Part shown: positions 27,348 to 36,952 of the stretch, in pieces
How positions within the stretch are numbered: position 1 is the first letter of the stretch
Layout: the number at the start of each line of letters is the position of its first letter
NCBI RefSeq assembly: GCF_037976825.1
Contig: NZ_CP150269.1
Span: forward strand, 1,779,501-1,843,500
DNA from: Paenibacillus sp. FSL K6-1330
GTDB lineage: Bacteria > Bacillota > Bacilli > Paenibacillales > Paenibacillaceae
Length of the DNA stretch: 64,000 nt
Direction of reading: 5' to 3'
Position numbers and translations under genes: made by a program
The notes under the pieces: model-generated
What the model was told of the DNA's origin: nothing
The model's input: the letters and a program-made list of their open reading frames with translations, nothing else
Databases searched by the model: none

Positions 27348-27815
27348 CTATTTAGATCGGTTCGTTCGGCGCATGCCGAATCGCAGGAAGCGAATGATCA
27401 CAAAATAACCGGCAGCCAATGCCACGGCGGTGATCGCCACGGTCTTTAAACGTTCCGCCCCGCGATTTCGTGCGGCTTCAGCCTCCTGAAGCTGGCTTAC
27501 CATTTGGGTTAATTGCTGGTTCTGCTCCGCAAGATTGGAGTTCTGTTCCGCCAGGGTTAGATTTTGCTGCTGCAGCCGTTCGGAAGCGATCATGGCTTTA
27601 TCAAGTTCCTGTAGGGCTTGGTTATAGTTGTTCTTGAGCTGGTTTATTTCATCGGGCAGTCCGGAGAACTGCTGGATATCATCATACATATTGTTAAAGT
27701 AATTGGCGTTGGCGGTCCGTCCACCGGCCGGCAGCGCCATCCCCGCCACCAGCAAGATGAGAGAAAGTTGAATTAGCTTGGATTTTGTCGGCTTATGCAA
27801 GAGGATCACCACCAT
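27348..27815 (-). CDS. Membrane-anchored coiled-coil protein, unrecognised
   Basis: About 155 residues with a hydrophobic N-terminal segment (LIQLSLILLVAGMALPAGG) that looks like a signal or anchor, a Gln/Leu/Asn-rich coiled coil (about residues 50-115, with LAEQNSNLAEQNQQL), and a C-terminal membrane helix (TVAITAVALAAGYFVIIRFL) followed by basic residues. It is likely held in the membrane with the coiled coil outside. The start is uncertain: a TTG five codons in has GGTGG upstream. Function is unknown. Confidence 0.65.
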   Translation of the reverse strand: MVVILLHKPTKSKLIQLSLILLVAGMALPAGGRTANANYFNNMYDDIQQFSGLPDEINQLKNNYNQALQELDKAMIASERLQQQNLTLAEQNSNLAEQNQQLTQMVSQLQEAEAARNRGAERLKTVAITAVALAAGYFVIIRFLRFGMRRTNRSK

Positions 27816-28019
27816 TCGATTATTTATAGTAAATACGAATTAGATTCCGACAGGTTTCTATTAATATATATTACCCACATTTGCGGTGGAAGTGAATCTA
27901 TTAGCAGGCCAAGTTGTTTAACTTGCTCATGTAAAGGGTAATGTATGTAAGTAAGCGCCTATCAAGCCATCCCCTACGAATTATCATAAATGAACAGTAG
28001 ATAAAAGGAGATTTTGATC

Positions 28020-28178
28020 ATGATGAAAGATAACAACGTGAAGAAAATTATGATTACAGTGAATGGAAAACCCGTGGGCAACGGATTATTAATTGATAAA
28101 GTAACGTACGCTCCCATTCAAGGCATACCAAGACATATGGGGAATACTAAGCCCGTTTCGGCAGCAGAAATAGGTTAA
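28020..28178 (+). CDS. Small protein, 52 residues, with a copper amine oxidase-like stalk fragment
   Basis: A short frame starting MMKDNNVKKIMITVNGKPV and ending SAAEIG. GGAG lies 9 nt before the ATG and a good terminator follows, which together make it a credible gene. The segment ITVNGKPVGNGLLIDKVTY recalls the repeat found at the start of copper amine oxidase N-terminal domains in Paenibacillus, but it is too short to call. No signal peptide is present. Confidence 0.55.
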   Translation: MMKDNNVKKIMITVNGKPVGNGLLIDKVTYAPIQGIPRHMGNTKPVSAAEIG

Positions 28179-28211
28179 TAGACTTTTATATGAAAACACA
28201 GCCACTAAAAT

Positions 28212-28236
28212 CCGGAGAACGCCTCCGGTTTTTTTT
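28212..28236 (+). terminator. Terminator of the 52-residue gene
   Basis: Stem CCGGAG / CTCCGG with loop AACGC, followed by eight T. Confidence 0.85.
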
Positions 28237-28381
28237 GTGTTAAAAAACAGAGAATTCGTCTGAATAAATATGACGATTCATGGAAGATTTCATTACAAAT
28301 TCATACAATTTTCCTTTATACTAGGTTGTAACATGAACCAATATACATAAACCATAATATGTGAGAAGGGGTTTTGAAGAA

Positions 28382-29116
28382 ATGGCATTTTGTACACATT
28401 GCGGCAAGAAATTAACGGAAAACGTCGCACATCAATGCGTTGACGACATCGCAGCGAATTCTATGAAATACACGGCGTCAGCGGCAGAGCCGGGACCAGA
28501 GCGTACAGCGTCCTCATCATTTGGAGCTTTAGATGCCAAGACTGCCTCAACCATTCAAGTCGATGGGCAGGTCCTGAAGAACTTATTGAAAAATCCGATG
28601 AGTGCTTTGAACATGCGGGGAGATCAGACTGGTTTAATCTACGGTCTCATCGGGATGGCTTCCAGTATCATCGGCTTTTGGTTGTTCGGCCTTGGCTTTA
28701 AGCAGCTTATCTATTCCGGCTTGGGCATGATGTCGGCCGTGTTAAGTAATTTCGGCATGGGGAGCAGGGCGCTTTTAATGGGGTTGTTCTCAACCGTTAT
28801 TTTATTGGGTTCCTTCTGGTTTACGGGCAATATGGTTACGAAGCAGAAGCTTGACATAAAGGAATTCATTGCGAAGATCGGCTCTTTTCAGCTGCCATTC
28901 GGAGCGGCGCTTATCGTAAGTGGATTGATCAGTTTCATGTCGTTAAAGCTGGCATCCCTCATCCTTGTATTTGCTTTAATGACGGGATTGGCAGCGAACT
29001 GCGCAGCTGTTATCGAATTGTACCGCATTGGATCAAGCCAATGGATTAAATTTATAGGGATTGCTTTAGGCATTTATGTTTTAATCCTTGCGATTGTACA
29101 GACCGTTTTATTGTAG
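28382..29116 (+). CDS. Zinc-ribbon membrane protein, unrecognised family
   Basis: A 244-residue protein with an N-terminal zinc ribbon (FCTHCGKKLTENVAHQC), a polar linker, and five or so membrane helices from about residue 90. ATG 28382 is chosen because AAGGGG lies 10 nt upstream; the GTG at 28361 has no ribosome site. Zinc-ribbon plus multi-helix proteins of this kind are common and uncharacterised in Paenibacillus. It ends 70 bp before a terminator hairpin. Confidence 0.78.
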   Translation: MAFCTHCGKKLTENVAHQCVDDIAANSMKYTASAAEPGPERTASSSFGALDAKTASTIQVDGQVLKNLLKNPMSALNMRGDQTGLIYGLIGMASSIIGFWLFGLGFKQLIYSGLGMMSAVLSNFGMGSRALLMGLFSTVILLGSFWFTGNMVTKQKLDIKEFIAKIGSFQLPFGAALIVSGLISFMSLKLASLILVFALMTGLAANCAAVIELYRIGSSQWIKFIGIALGIYVLILAIVQTVLL

Positions 29117-29182
29117 GAATAAGTCAATTTCAAGGTAGTAAAAGGCTTCCTTAGCCGACATCTGACAAAAATCTGCATATCT

Positions 29183-29215
29183 AAAAGACCGCAGCTGCTA
29201 GGGCTGTGGTCTTTT
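29183..29215 (+). terminator. Terminator of the zinc-ribbon gene
   Basis: Stem AAAAGACCGCAGC / GCTGTGGTCTTTT with one G-T pair, then a T run. Confidence 0.87.
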
Positions 29216-29301
29216 TTTGTCGAATTCATAATAGGAACATACGTTCCATGACAGTAAGATGTCCATCTGTATTGGTACATTAATAGAAGAAGAGGAAAGA
29301 G

Positions 29302-30033
29302 GTGGATGTATTGCAGTCTGGCTTGTTTTCGGATTTTACATGGAGCCACAGCCATGTATTCGCTGGGGGCACTAGTCAGGTCTTTCTGCTGATCGAGTGG
29401 AGGGCTGGTGTGTTAAAGCAAAAAACGCAGTTCCATGGCTTTAATCAGTGCATGGCTGAAGATGTCCAGCTACACCTACAATTAGGGGAACGCGTTCAAG
29501 TGGAGCGTATGTATGGATGCCAAGGTGAGATATTGAATGATCGTAACATTTCGTTGTCTTTAGGCTCTTTGTCGGAAGGGAGATCCAAACAGTTGGTTCT
29601 TGAGCTAAGTGTCGGAGCTAGGCAATCGGGGGTGTATCCCATTATTACCGCTCTATGGACATATATGGATGTACAGAAGCGGAAGGTGGTTTTGCAGCCG
29701 TCCCGAACGATTCCACTTCAATTCAGCAACCATACGGCATTGAAATACCGAAGGGCAGATTATCGTGTGGAGAAGGTGCTCAAATTATACCAGAATGCTT
29801 CCATTCTGGAGCAGGCTATAGGAAAGCTGGAACGGGGAAAGCTGGCTCAAGGGGAAGAAATGATTCGTAGACAGGCAGATGAGATGCTTTTATACGCAAT
29901 TCGATTTCGAGACGCGGATTATTTGAAGGAGGCAGAGACCCTTTATCAACTAATTGGTTTGTATCTGGATACATATCGGCAATTATCTTCTGAAAATGCG
30001 AATAGGAAGAGGGACTTTAGACTTAAAAATTAA
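29302..30033 (+). CDS. Unrecognised protein resembling the accessory region of VWA proteins
   Basis: About 243 residues. The first part (SHSHVFAGGTSQVFLLIEWR) and the central beta-rich part (LSLGSLSEGRSKQLVLELSV) resemble the region that flanks von Willebrand A domains in bacterial secreted VWA proteins, but no VWA domain or metal site is present. The C-terminal third is helical. Start is uncertain: GTG at the given position, or TTG nine bases later. It could be a regulatory or truncated relative. Confidence 0.55.
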   Translation: MDVLQSGLFSDFTWSHSHVFAGGTSQVFLLIEWRAGVLKQKTQFHGFNQCMAEDVQLHLQLGERVQVERMYGCQGEILNDRNISLSLGSLSEGRSKQLVLELSVGARQSGVYPIITALWTYMDVQKRKVVLQPSRTIPLQFSNHTALKYRRADYRVEKVLKLYQNASILEQAIGKLERGKLAQGEEMIRRQADEMLLYAIRFRDADYLKEAETLYQLIGLYLDTYRQLSSENANRKRDFRLKN

Positions 30034-30147
30034 CTAGGAATGAAGAATCTGTATATAAAAAAGGAAAAATGATTTCAGGGTCGAATGTACTATTTAGCAG
30101 TCAAACAAAATATGTCTAATTTACTAGAAAGATAGGGAGAATGCCAT

Positions 30148-30546
30148 ATGACAGACCGACTGATCCGACTAATGAGAATCATTACCCTTGTACAAGCAAG
30201 ACCAGGTATACTGGCTCGCGAGCTTGCCGAACGTTGTGGAACCAGCGAAAGAACCATTTATCGGGATATGGATGCCCTCAGCGCCATGCATATTCCCATC
30301 ACACACCAAGGCCGAGGCCGAGGCTACACATTTATCGGGCATTTTGCAATGTACCCGCTTGGTTTAACGGAAGAGGAGGTACAGGCGCTATTTAAACTGT
30401 TGACCATATTGGAACAAATCAAGCCGATGCTGCCCGATGAATTTGAAAGCGCTTATGAGAAGGTATTGGCTGCTGTATATAAGCAAAGCGCGGAAAAAGC
30501 TGAAATTCAGGCCGGGGACCGGGATGAATCCTCCACCGGTTTATAA
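30148..30546 (+). CDS. Small winged-helix transcriptional regulator (YafY-like N-terminal domain)
   Basis: A 132-residue protein with an N-terminal HTH (about residues 1-60): RLMRIITLVQARPGILAREL, then AERCGTSERTIYRDMDALSA and a wing with HQGRGRGYTFIG. It matches the DNA-binding part of YafY/DeoR-like regulators, but the usual WYL effector domain is absent and replaced by a short helical tail. It may be a complete short regulator or a remnant. AGGGAG lies 8 nt before the ATG. Confidence 0.78.
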   Translation: MTDRLIRLMRIITLVQARPGILARELAERCGTSERTIYRDMDALSAMHIPITHQGRGRGYTFIGHFAMYPLGLTEEEVQALFKLLTILEQIKPMLPDEFESAYEKVLAAVYKQSAEKAEIQAGDRDESSTGL

Positions 30547-30821
30547 CGGTTCCACTACATGTAACAATTAAACCTCGAACGAAAGGACACATGTTCATGT
30601 GACTATCGTCGAGGTTTTTATCAGTTTATGAGGAATTAACCACGGTCATGTGGAGATGCGAATGTAGTAGTGAATTAGAATCAGGATAGGAATATTATAC
30701 CAAAATAGATGATTATATGATAATATAACTATAATTTCTCTCATCCATCCAAAAATGTAATTGATGTGTAATTATGAGAGACGGCGGTAGATGTCCCTAA
30801 GCAAGGGCGTAGGAAGGAGAT
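30547..30821 (+). other. Intergenic region: terminator and AT-rich stretch
   Basis: A long stem around 30570-30618 (AAACCTCGA / TCGAGGTTT outside, CACATG/CATGTG inside, then TTTTT) ends the regulator gene. An AT-rich stretch (about 30700-30750) without a gene follows. It probably holds the promoter of the SLH unit, but I cannot name a convincing -35/-10 pair. Confidence 0.5.
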
Positions 30822-30875
30822 ATGGAGCAATGGCATAGGTTTTATTCCACAACTTGTATAGGAGGATATTCATGA
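30822..30875 (+). CDS. Possible 17-residue leader peptide coupled to the SLH gene
   Basis: A short frame MEQWHRFYSTTCIGGYS preceded by GGAAGGAG. Its TGA overlaps the ATG of the SLH protein by 4 bp (ATGA), and the ribosome site of the SLH gene lies inside its last codons. This arrangement is typical of translational coupling. It could also be chance; there is no direct evidence of translation. Confidence 0.35.
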   Translation: MEQWHRFYSTTCIGGYS

Positions 30876-32071
30876 AGAAGATCTCGATCAGTGTATTTAC
30901 GGCATTGTCCCTGTTTGTCGGAAGCTTCTATCTGAACACGGTGGAGGCAGCGCAAGAGAGCAACGCAGACAAAATGGCGGAGTCTCGTGAGACGAAGACG
31001 AGCCATTTTACGGATATTCAAGGCCACTGGGCCCAGACGGCTATTCAAGATGCAATACAACGAGGTTATGTCGATGGTTATCCGGATAAAAGATTCCTGC
31101 CTAACAAACAGGTAACTCGAGCGGAATTTATGAAAATGGCGGTTTCAGCTTTGGATATTGAGGTGGCTTCCTTAAGTTCAGGTTCCTGGTATGCTCCTTA
31201 CGTGGCTGCCGCAGAATCGGCAGGAATTTATAAGGCCGGCGATTTCGGAAACAGTAACTTGACGGAACGACTGACGCGTGAAGAGATGGCTAAGCTAGCG
31301 GTAAAAGCGCTGGGATATAAGAATGTGGAAGACAAGCAGTGGATGTATCTTGCATCCAACGATGGCATCATATCGGGGACCGCGCCTGGCGTAATATCTC
31401 CTACGGGCACTACGACAAGGGCTCAAGCCATTGCGGTTATAGAGCGTTTGCTTCAGGTAAAAAGCGGCAAGGAACTCCCCGTTGATAAATATGCGGTAGC
31501 TGCGGCTGAAGTGTATTGGCATAAGACAAATATTTTCTCGGTGGCACCAGAGATTTTTAATGGGCCGGATAATCATAATAAAAATTTCGGGATTGATTCA
31601 TGGAAAATGTCTAAGTTACGATTTGGAGCACAGGATGGGTCCGTTGTAGCGCAAGTAGATGAACTAATAGCTATTGATTGGAACGACCCAAAAGATCCAA
31701 ATCGTAAACTTCTTCCGAGTAAAGAGAAGCTGGTTTGGAAGTTTGGTTCGAAAGAAAATGTATTCAGCAATGATCTCCAAGCCTATGTTATTGTATTGAA
31801 GTCACATTTGCCGGTAAATAAAAAACCTAAGTCCTACCCAATTAATCAATTAAATCTAGCGATCTTGGGATATAACGGTCAACCAACTGGAGAGCTATTG
31901 AATATGGCTTCTCTTGTTGAATCCAAAGATCCAAAAAGATATGTTAATGGCCTAGTCATCCCGAAAACTGGATTTAGCACAGATGGAAACATAAGAGTCT
32001 TGGTAGAAACAATCTCGGCGGGAGCTCCAATCTATCAGAGTACTCTATCTAAGTCAAAGCTTATTCGATAG
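30872..32071 (+). CDS. S-layer homology (SLH) domain protein
   Basis: A 399-residue exported protein. A signal peptide (MKKISISVFTALSLFVGSF, cleavage near VEAA) is followed by three SLH modules: HFTDIQGHWAQTAIQDAI with AEFMKMAVSAL; WYAPYVAAAESAGIY with REEMAKLAVKALG; and YLASNDGIISG with RAQAIAVIERLL. SLH domains bind pyruvylated wall polymer. The last 200 or so residues are unrecognised and may carry the function. ATG 30872 has AGGAGG 6 nt upstream. It lies 10 bp before the large secreted protein, so the two are one unit. Confidence 0.9.
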   Translation: MKKISISVFTALSLFVGSFYLNTVEAAQESNADKMAESRETKTSHFTDIQGHWAQTAIQDAIQRGYVDGYPDKRFLPNKQVTRAEFMKMAVSALDIEVASLSSGSWYAPYVAAAESAGIYKAGDFGNSNLTERLTREEMAKLAVKALGYKNVEDKQWMYLASNDGIISGTAPGVISPTGTTTRAQAIAVIERLLQVKSGKELPVDKYAVAAAEVYWHKTNIFSVAPEIFNGPDNHNKNFGIDSWKMSKLRFGAQDGSVVAQVDELIAIDWNDPKDPNRKLLPSKEKLVWKFGSKENVFSNDLQAYVIVLKSHLPVNKKPKSYPINQLNLAILGYNGQPTGELLNMASLVESKDPKRYVNGLVIPKTGFSTDGNIRVLVETISAGAPIYQSTLSKSKLIR

Positions 32072-32081
32072 GTAATTCAAC

Positions 32082-35000
32082 ATGATTAAGAATAACTCTA
32101 TCAATAAAATAACGGTTTTTTTTCTTTTGTTGTCTATTGTGTCTATCCACATTCCTCCAATTGAATCTGTGGATGCTGCTGAAACTACTCAGAATATCAC
32201 GTATGATTTTGTAACAAATTCTGACGATTATGAATATAGCGGACTTTTATTTTCATCAAAGAAGGAGTTAGAGACAACAAGAATTAGTGTAAACGCACCT
32301 GCAGGAAAAATAATAAAAAAACTAGAGTGGATAAATAAAAGTACAAATAACCCGATCAGATCAGTCAAGGGATTCACAGCTGGTTCTACGACATGGGCTG
32401 GGAAGGATTCTCTTAGTGGAACAAGATTAAAGGTTTCATCCTTAGATAATACCAATTATGGTGGCGTATATTACTGGGATAGATGGTCAGTAACAGATGC
32501 AGGTCATGATTTTGGTCAGTTATGGAAGGCATCAAGTACCAATGGTACTATCATGGATAATAAAAACTGTAATGGATTTGTAGAAAAAGAAACAATTCAA
32601 GGGCATCAACTTCCCAAATACCCTGGCTGTACCGATAATAAATTATCTTTACCTATCAATCGCACCACTGCTTTTTTGATCAGTGAAACCGGGCATACTC
32701 TGGAAGGAACGTGGATAAAACATAACGCTATTTCTACAAATGATATCAGTTCCTCAAATACTAAAATTGACAACACATCACGTGTCCCTGACGTTCATGG
32801 ATCTACCGGGACAACTGATCCAAGCACCTTAGTAGGTCAAATAGCAGATGTTACTTCAATTGATAGTATAAGGATGTATTATACTCAAACCTTTAACAAT
32901 GACACTTATAATAAATACTGGGCAAATCCGGGAGCTAAGCAAGTATGGTACTTTGCTAAGTTTTGGGTGTCATTTGATTCTTACACTTATATGTACAAAG
33001 ACAAACTCCTTCGAGCCACCTTTGCAGATGGAACATCAGGCTTAGAAATCACAGGCGCGACGTGCGTGCCACCGTCCGGTACCATTCAGCTCACAGCGAA
33101 ATTAACGAAGGTAGACGGAAGTACATACAATCTGCAAAGACACGACAAGTTGACCTGGCGGAGCTCGGATAGCAGTGTCATGACTATCAATGCTTCAGGT
33201 GTAGTGACAGCCGTAGCAACGACAGGGCAAGCGACGATTACGGCTCATTTTAAGGATACGGCCCAGGCACTGGATGAAACCGACGATACCTCGATTCAGG
33301 TTGGGACAGGCTCGTCTTGCGGGAATACCGGTGGAGGAGATCCGGGTGGCTTACCCAATACATGCGGAATCCAAATTGGTGCTGCGAGAAAGGGAACTGT
33401 TTCATCACATACGGTTATGGACCCCGTGGCAACGGGCGTAATTAAGGCGGACGATCGAGACTCTGAAAAGTTTGATGTTCTGGACGGGATACCGACTTCG
33501 GAATCCCTGTACGTCAATGTGTTTGGACTCAATTATCTGTACAAGAACCAATGGGCGAACATGTTGGGGGACATCACCTACACCGTCCCCGTCAAAAAGA
33601 CGTACATTCTCACCTGGACGATACCGGGTGAACCAAGCTCGGGTCCGGATGATCCCGGCACGCCAGATGAACCTATGGAAGAAGAGGTTCAGGTAGAAGA
33701 ACAAGTTACGATAACGAGGCCGTATTCCTACTGGCAAATCGATAACCTGGAGGTTTATAAGTTAGCCAAAACAACCGTTAGCAATTATGCATTACCTGGC
33801 GGTTCGGTGAGCCTTACTCCAACCGGTTACACCCCTCCTGTCCTTACATCCGATCATAGCGCGAATGTTGACGATCATGTGGAGCCTGCATCATGCGAAG
33901 AAGTGGATTTAGGGACGGAAACCGTTTCAGGCGGTTCGAGCAGGCCAGCAGTACCGACAACGGATTTTACATCCGTAGCGGAGTCGGCTGTAGGTCAAAA
34001 CCAAGTGAAAAACGATAGAGTCCTGTTTAACGGATCTACCGTAATGAGTGACAGCTGGGCGCAAGGGACGGCACCAACACCAGGGATCATTCCTCCGGCT
34101 GCGACGATTCAAAGAGACGTCCTATACGGCAGAAACTATCTCATTAGCAATACGTTATTGAATAAAGCGAATACGACGAGCACAGGAACGATTGAATATG
34201 ATCTCATACCCGGCAACATTAATGGCGGGTCTAATCAATCATTTCCGGTCAATGCCATTAACACCGTCACCGTCCATACGCCGGTAGTCAATTATTCCTC
34301 GGTGACGGATGATCAGGCCCACAACCAGAAGACGACCCCGAACCCAAACCGGTCTGCATTCATCTTGGATCGGCCGTTTACGGTGCGTATTCCTACCTCG
34401 GGTCAGCATCGGAATATCCAGGGATACGGAGATCGAGACTATGCGAAATATGTAAGATCGAAGCAGGTCTATTTTCCGTTCGATGTCTACAGCAGCGACA
34501 GGAGCACCTTTTATCCCAAAGACACCTGGATCACAATCCCGACGGCTCAGCTGGACACGGAGTTTTTCCTGCCGGTATGGGTGGATGAGGGCGATTATCA
34601 GGTATACTTCCGTACGATTGCGGAGAACGCTCCTTCCGACTTTACGACACAGCCCAGCGCGAATCAGGATTTGGCTCACCATGTGGCTACGGATATAGAA
34701 CCGGTTGAAGTGATCGGGCGCGTATATGATTTCCATATCACGGATATTGCCGATTATAACTGGGAGACGGTCTTCCGCAAACAAAAAGGGAATGCAACAC
34801 CAAGTGGTGCGTCCTATTGGACAGGACTTCGGGATATTGACGGTGGAGCACGCGGGAACTCGCTTCCGTACACACTTCCCATCGCACCGGGCAAACATCC
34901 GGCACAGGGGTATAAGAATGCGGCCGTAAAGACAGGCTACCACTTCAAATTCGATTTAAAGACGAAGGGCAATATGTTTGGTGTACAAGACGGCATTTCA

Positions 35001-35741
35001 ATTACACCGAGTTTTTATTTCGTTAATCCAGACGGCAGCGGACGGCAGCCCGTTGATCTGTATTACCACAGCGGAAACCGGAAGTTCATTCGGATCGGTT
35101 CCCCGCAGGACACGGAGAAGCGTTATGTCATTCTGAATGACAGGCTGCGCAATGTTCCGCAAGGCGAGCTGCAGGATACCGCATCGTATTTGTATAAACG
35201 CGGCGGAGCCCCGGCGGGAATGTCCGCGGCAGCCTACATGAAGCAGTACTTGGAGAAGATCAGCAAGGGCAAGACCTGGGTAGGGCGGCTCGACTGGATG
35301 CTGCTACCATTCGAAATACGCACACTGATCGGCCCGAAGTCAGGATTGCCTGCCTCCGTTGATACGGAGCGGGCCAACGCGGCTGTACAGCGCTGGTATG
35401 GTGAATACAGTCTTCCTGCCGATGTGTACGTGGTGAAGAAAGGAACCGACCTGGCCGCTTATGGACGGACGAACCGACTGGACGAGAAATCCCCGATTTT
35501 TCTCAAAAAAGGGTATATCGTGGTCAATTTCAACATCGAGACGATCCGAGAGGGCAATACGGCCAAACCCCATCTGCAATACATTCATGCCCCACTCATG
35601 AATCAATGGCAGCTTGAAGGGTACAGCCGCACGTATAACGATCCGTATGGTAAGCGGTTTTCTCTGCTGGACGGGGATATCGTATTTTATCATGCTGATA
35701 AATCCAGTAAAGGAGATTTTAAATCCCAGGTGCCTCATTAA
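32082..35741 (+). CDS. Large secreted protein with Ig-like (Big2) domain, Paenibacillus-type
   Basis: A 1219-residue exported protein. A signal peptide (ITVFFLLLSIVSIHIPP) leads into an unrecognised N-terminal third, a Big2-like domain (about residues 335-405, LTWRSSDSSVMTINASGVVT), a Pro/Gly/Asp-rich linker (GTPDEPMEEEVQVEEQ), and a long beta-rich C-terminal part. It resembles large DUF5704-type proteins of Paenibacillus, a tentative match. No membrane anchor, LPXTG or SLH module is present, so it may be held by the SLH protein upstream. The first third is visibly richer in A and T and in rare codons such as ATA and AGA than the rest. Confidence 0.75.
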   Translation: MIKNNSINKITVFFLLLSIVSIHIPPIESVDAAETTQNITYDFVTNSDDYEYSGLLFSSKKELETTRISVNAPAGKIIKKLEWINKSTNNPIRSVKGFTAGSTTWAGKDSLSGTRLKVSSLDNTNYGGVYYWDRWSVTDAGHDFGQLWKASSTNGTIMDNKNCNGFVEKETIQGHQLPKYPGCTDNKLSLPINRTTAFLISETGHTLEGTWIKHNAISTNDISSSNTKIDNTSRVPDVHGSTGTTDPSTLVGQIADVTSIDSIRMYYTQTFNNDTYNKYWANPGAKQVWYFAKFWVSFDSYTYMYKDKLLRATFADGTSGLEITGATCVPPSGTIQLTAKLTKVDGSTYNLQRHDKLTWRSSDSSVMTINASGVVTAVATTGQATITAHFKDTAQALDETDDTSIQVGTGSSCGNTGGGDPGGLPNTCGIQIGAARKGTVSSHTVMDPVATGVIKADDRDSEKFDVLDGIPTSESLYVNVFGLNYLYKNQWANMLGDITYTVPVKKTYILTWTIPGEPSSGPDDPGTPDEPMEEEVQVEEQVTITRPYSYWQIDNLEVYKLAKTTVSNYALPGGSVSLTPTGYTPPVLTSDHSANVDDHVEPASCEEVDLGTETVSGGSSRPAVPTTDFTSVAESAVGQNQVKNDRVLFNGSTVMSDSWAQGTAPTPGIIPPAATIQRDVLYGRNYLISNTLLNKANTTSTGTIEYDLIPGNINGGSNQSFPVNAINTVTVHTPVVNYSSVTDDQAHNQKTTPNPNRSAFILDRPFTVRIPTSGQHRNIQGYGDRDYAKYVRSKQVYFPFDVYSSDRSTFYPKDTWITIPTAQLDTEFFLPVWVDEGDYQVYFRTIAENAPSDFTTQPSANQDLAHHVATDIEPVEVIGRVYDFHITDIADYNWETVFRKQKGNATPSGASYWTGLRDIDGGARGNSLPYTLPIAPGKHPAQGYKNAAVKTGYHFKFDLKTKGNMFGVQDGISITPSFYFVNPDGSGRQPVDLYYHSGNRKFIRIGSPQDTEKRYVILNDRLRNVPQGELQDTASYLYKRGGAPAGMSAAAYMKQYLEKISKGKTWVGRLDWMLLPFEIRTLIGPKSGLPASVDTERANAAVQRWYGEYSLPADVYVVKKGTDLAAYGRTNRLDEKSPIFLKKGYIVVNFNIETIREGNTAKPHLQYIHAPLMNQWQLEGYSRTYNDPYGKRFSLLDGDIVFYHADKSSKGDFKSQVPH

Positions 35742-35748
35742 AATCGTG

Positions 35749-35791
35749 AAAAACCAGCTTCTCCCTGATCTTTAGGGAGAAGCTGGTTTTT
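35749..35791. terminator. Strong bidirectional terminator
   Basis: A perfect 18-bp stem (AAAAACCAGCTTCTCCCT / AGGGAGAAGCTGGTTTTT) with a 7-base loop, between the large secreted protein and the convergent YheC/D-type gene. Confidence 0.95.
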
Positions 35792-35796
35792 GTCAT

Positions 35797-36921
35797 TCAA
35801 TAATGAGGCCAGACACCGTTATCATACAGATAACGGGCAAAGGCCATTGGATTGTGGTATGAGCATTTCCATGCATCAGCCATACCAGCCTCCAAAAAAC
35901 CATAACGTTGATCGCAGCCATTGCATTCAATGAAATAGAGCTTTCCATCCTCTGTAATGCCAATATCCATTCCAAAATCAGCGGCAAACGGAATAAACAA
36001 GGACAGCGTCTTGGCGATGTGGAGGGAAAACTCAGCGATTCGTTCTATGGTTGGCCCGACAGCTACACCAGGCATACAGCGGGATAGTATGTCCGGTACC
36101 CGATAGGCTGAGCCGCCTTGAGCAATGTTGGAGACAAACGTTCGTGGGGCCGATGTTTTTGCAAACATGCCGGCGACCTCCCAGCGCCCGCTTCCCCCGC
36201 GCTGAACGGTAACTCTGATATCAAAGGGGCGGTCATCATATTCGGCAAGCGGAATGCGCTGCTGTACAAGGAATGGAGCTTTCCTGATCCGCTGATAGAT
36301 CAGGGGATGGAGCTTTCCGGGCGGCAGGGTAACCGTTCTCCACCCCTTGGCCGATGGTAATGAGCGGGAGTAAGTGAATTGACTGCGTAGGGAGTTACCT
36401 TTCAATCGCATAATACCAACCCCGATGCTTCCATTGCATGGCTTTAAAACGAGATCCCCGTGCTGACTAAGCATGGAGTGAATCGAGGCGGGGGTAGCTT
36501 TAACCGTATGAGGCAGGGATGGTGATATCCCCTGGTCCTGCTCCAACATATGATGTATGACGTTTTTACCGTAGCGTGTACGCCCGTTATAAATAAATAT
36601 CCCGCGATTGATTAGTTGATCAATCAGCGCCAGCTCCTGTTTTTTATGATAAATAGCTCGCATATGAACAACGCGCGGGAGGGGGATATGCACTCGTGAA
36701 TATCCAACTGGAGCCGGAATATAACCAGTCACCTTTCCAGTCTCTAGTGAAATATGATGAATGGTAAAAAAACAAGGAATCAACCCGTTCACGGCAGCAG
36801 CTTCTTCATAATTGGTTAGTGATTCAGTGCCGGTTTCCCCGCTGGAAATTCTGCGATACGTATTGTTGTTGAGTAGAATGCCGACATATTCCAGATGCAT
36901 GGTCATCCTCCTTGTTACCAC
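35797..36921 (-). CDS. YheC/YheD family ATP-grasp protein (spore coat-associated)
   Basis: A 374-residue protein of the YheC/YheD family, found with the spore coat in Bacillus. It has an N-terminal region typical of the family (LEYVGILLNNNTY) and a C-terminal ATP-grasp fold: LVLKPCNGSIGVGIMRLKG, IDIRV-like segment FDIRVTVQRG, and DFGMDIGITEDGKLYFIECN with the metal-binding Asp and Glu. It probably ligates an amino acid or acid to another group. GGAGG precedes the ATG, and a CATACGATG element lies 23 nt upstream. It marks the left edge of the spore-surface cluster, divergent from the GT4 gene. Confidence 0.88.
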   Translation of the reverse strand: MVTRRMTMHLEYVGILLNNNTYRRISSGETGTESLTNYEEAAAVNGLIPCFFTIHHISLETGKVTGYIPAPVGYSRVHIPLPRVVHMRAIYHKKQELALIDQLINRGIFIYNGRTRYGKNVIHHMLEQDQGISPSLPHTVKATPASIHSMLSQHGDLVLKPCNGSIGVGIMRLKGNSLRSQFTYSRSLPSAKGWRTVTLPPGKLHPLIYQRIRKAPFLVQQRIPLAEYDDRPFDIRVTVQRGGSGRWEVAGMFAKTSAPRTFVSNIAQGGSAYRVPDILSRCMPGVAVGPTIERIAEFSLHIAKTLSLFIPFAADFGMDIGITEDGKLYFIECNGCDQRYGFLEAGMADAWKCSYHNPMAFARYLYDNGVWPHY

Positions 36922-36943
36922 AGATCATGTAGTCTTTGTACCA

Positions 36944-36952
36944 CATCGTATG
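36944..36952 (-). promoter_or_regulatory. CATACGATG, sporulation-type -10 candidate
   Basis: CATACGATG on the minus strand, 23 nt before the YheC/D gene. It fits the -10 of late mother-cell promoters, but the AC of the -35 is not at the right distance. Confidence 0.35.

Noticed and set aside
34239..34943. Open frame of 234 codons on the minus strand
   Set aside because: Antisense to the large secreted protein; sequence rich in Arg and Cys with no recognisable fold.
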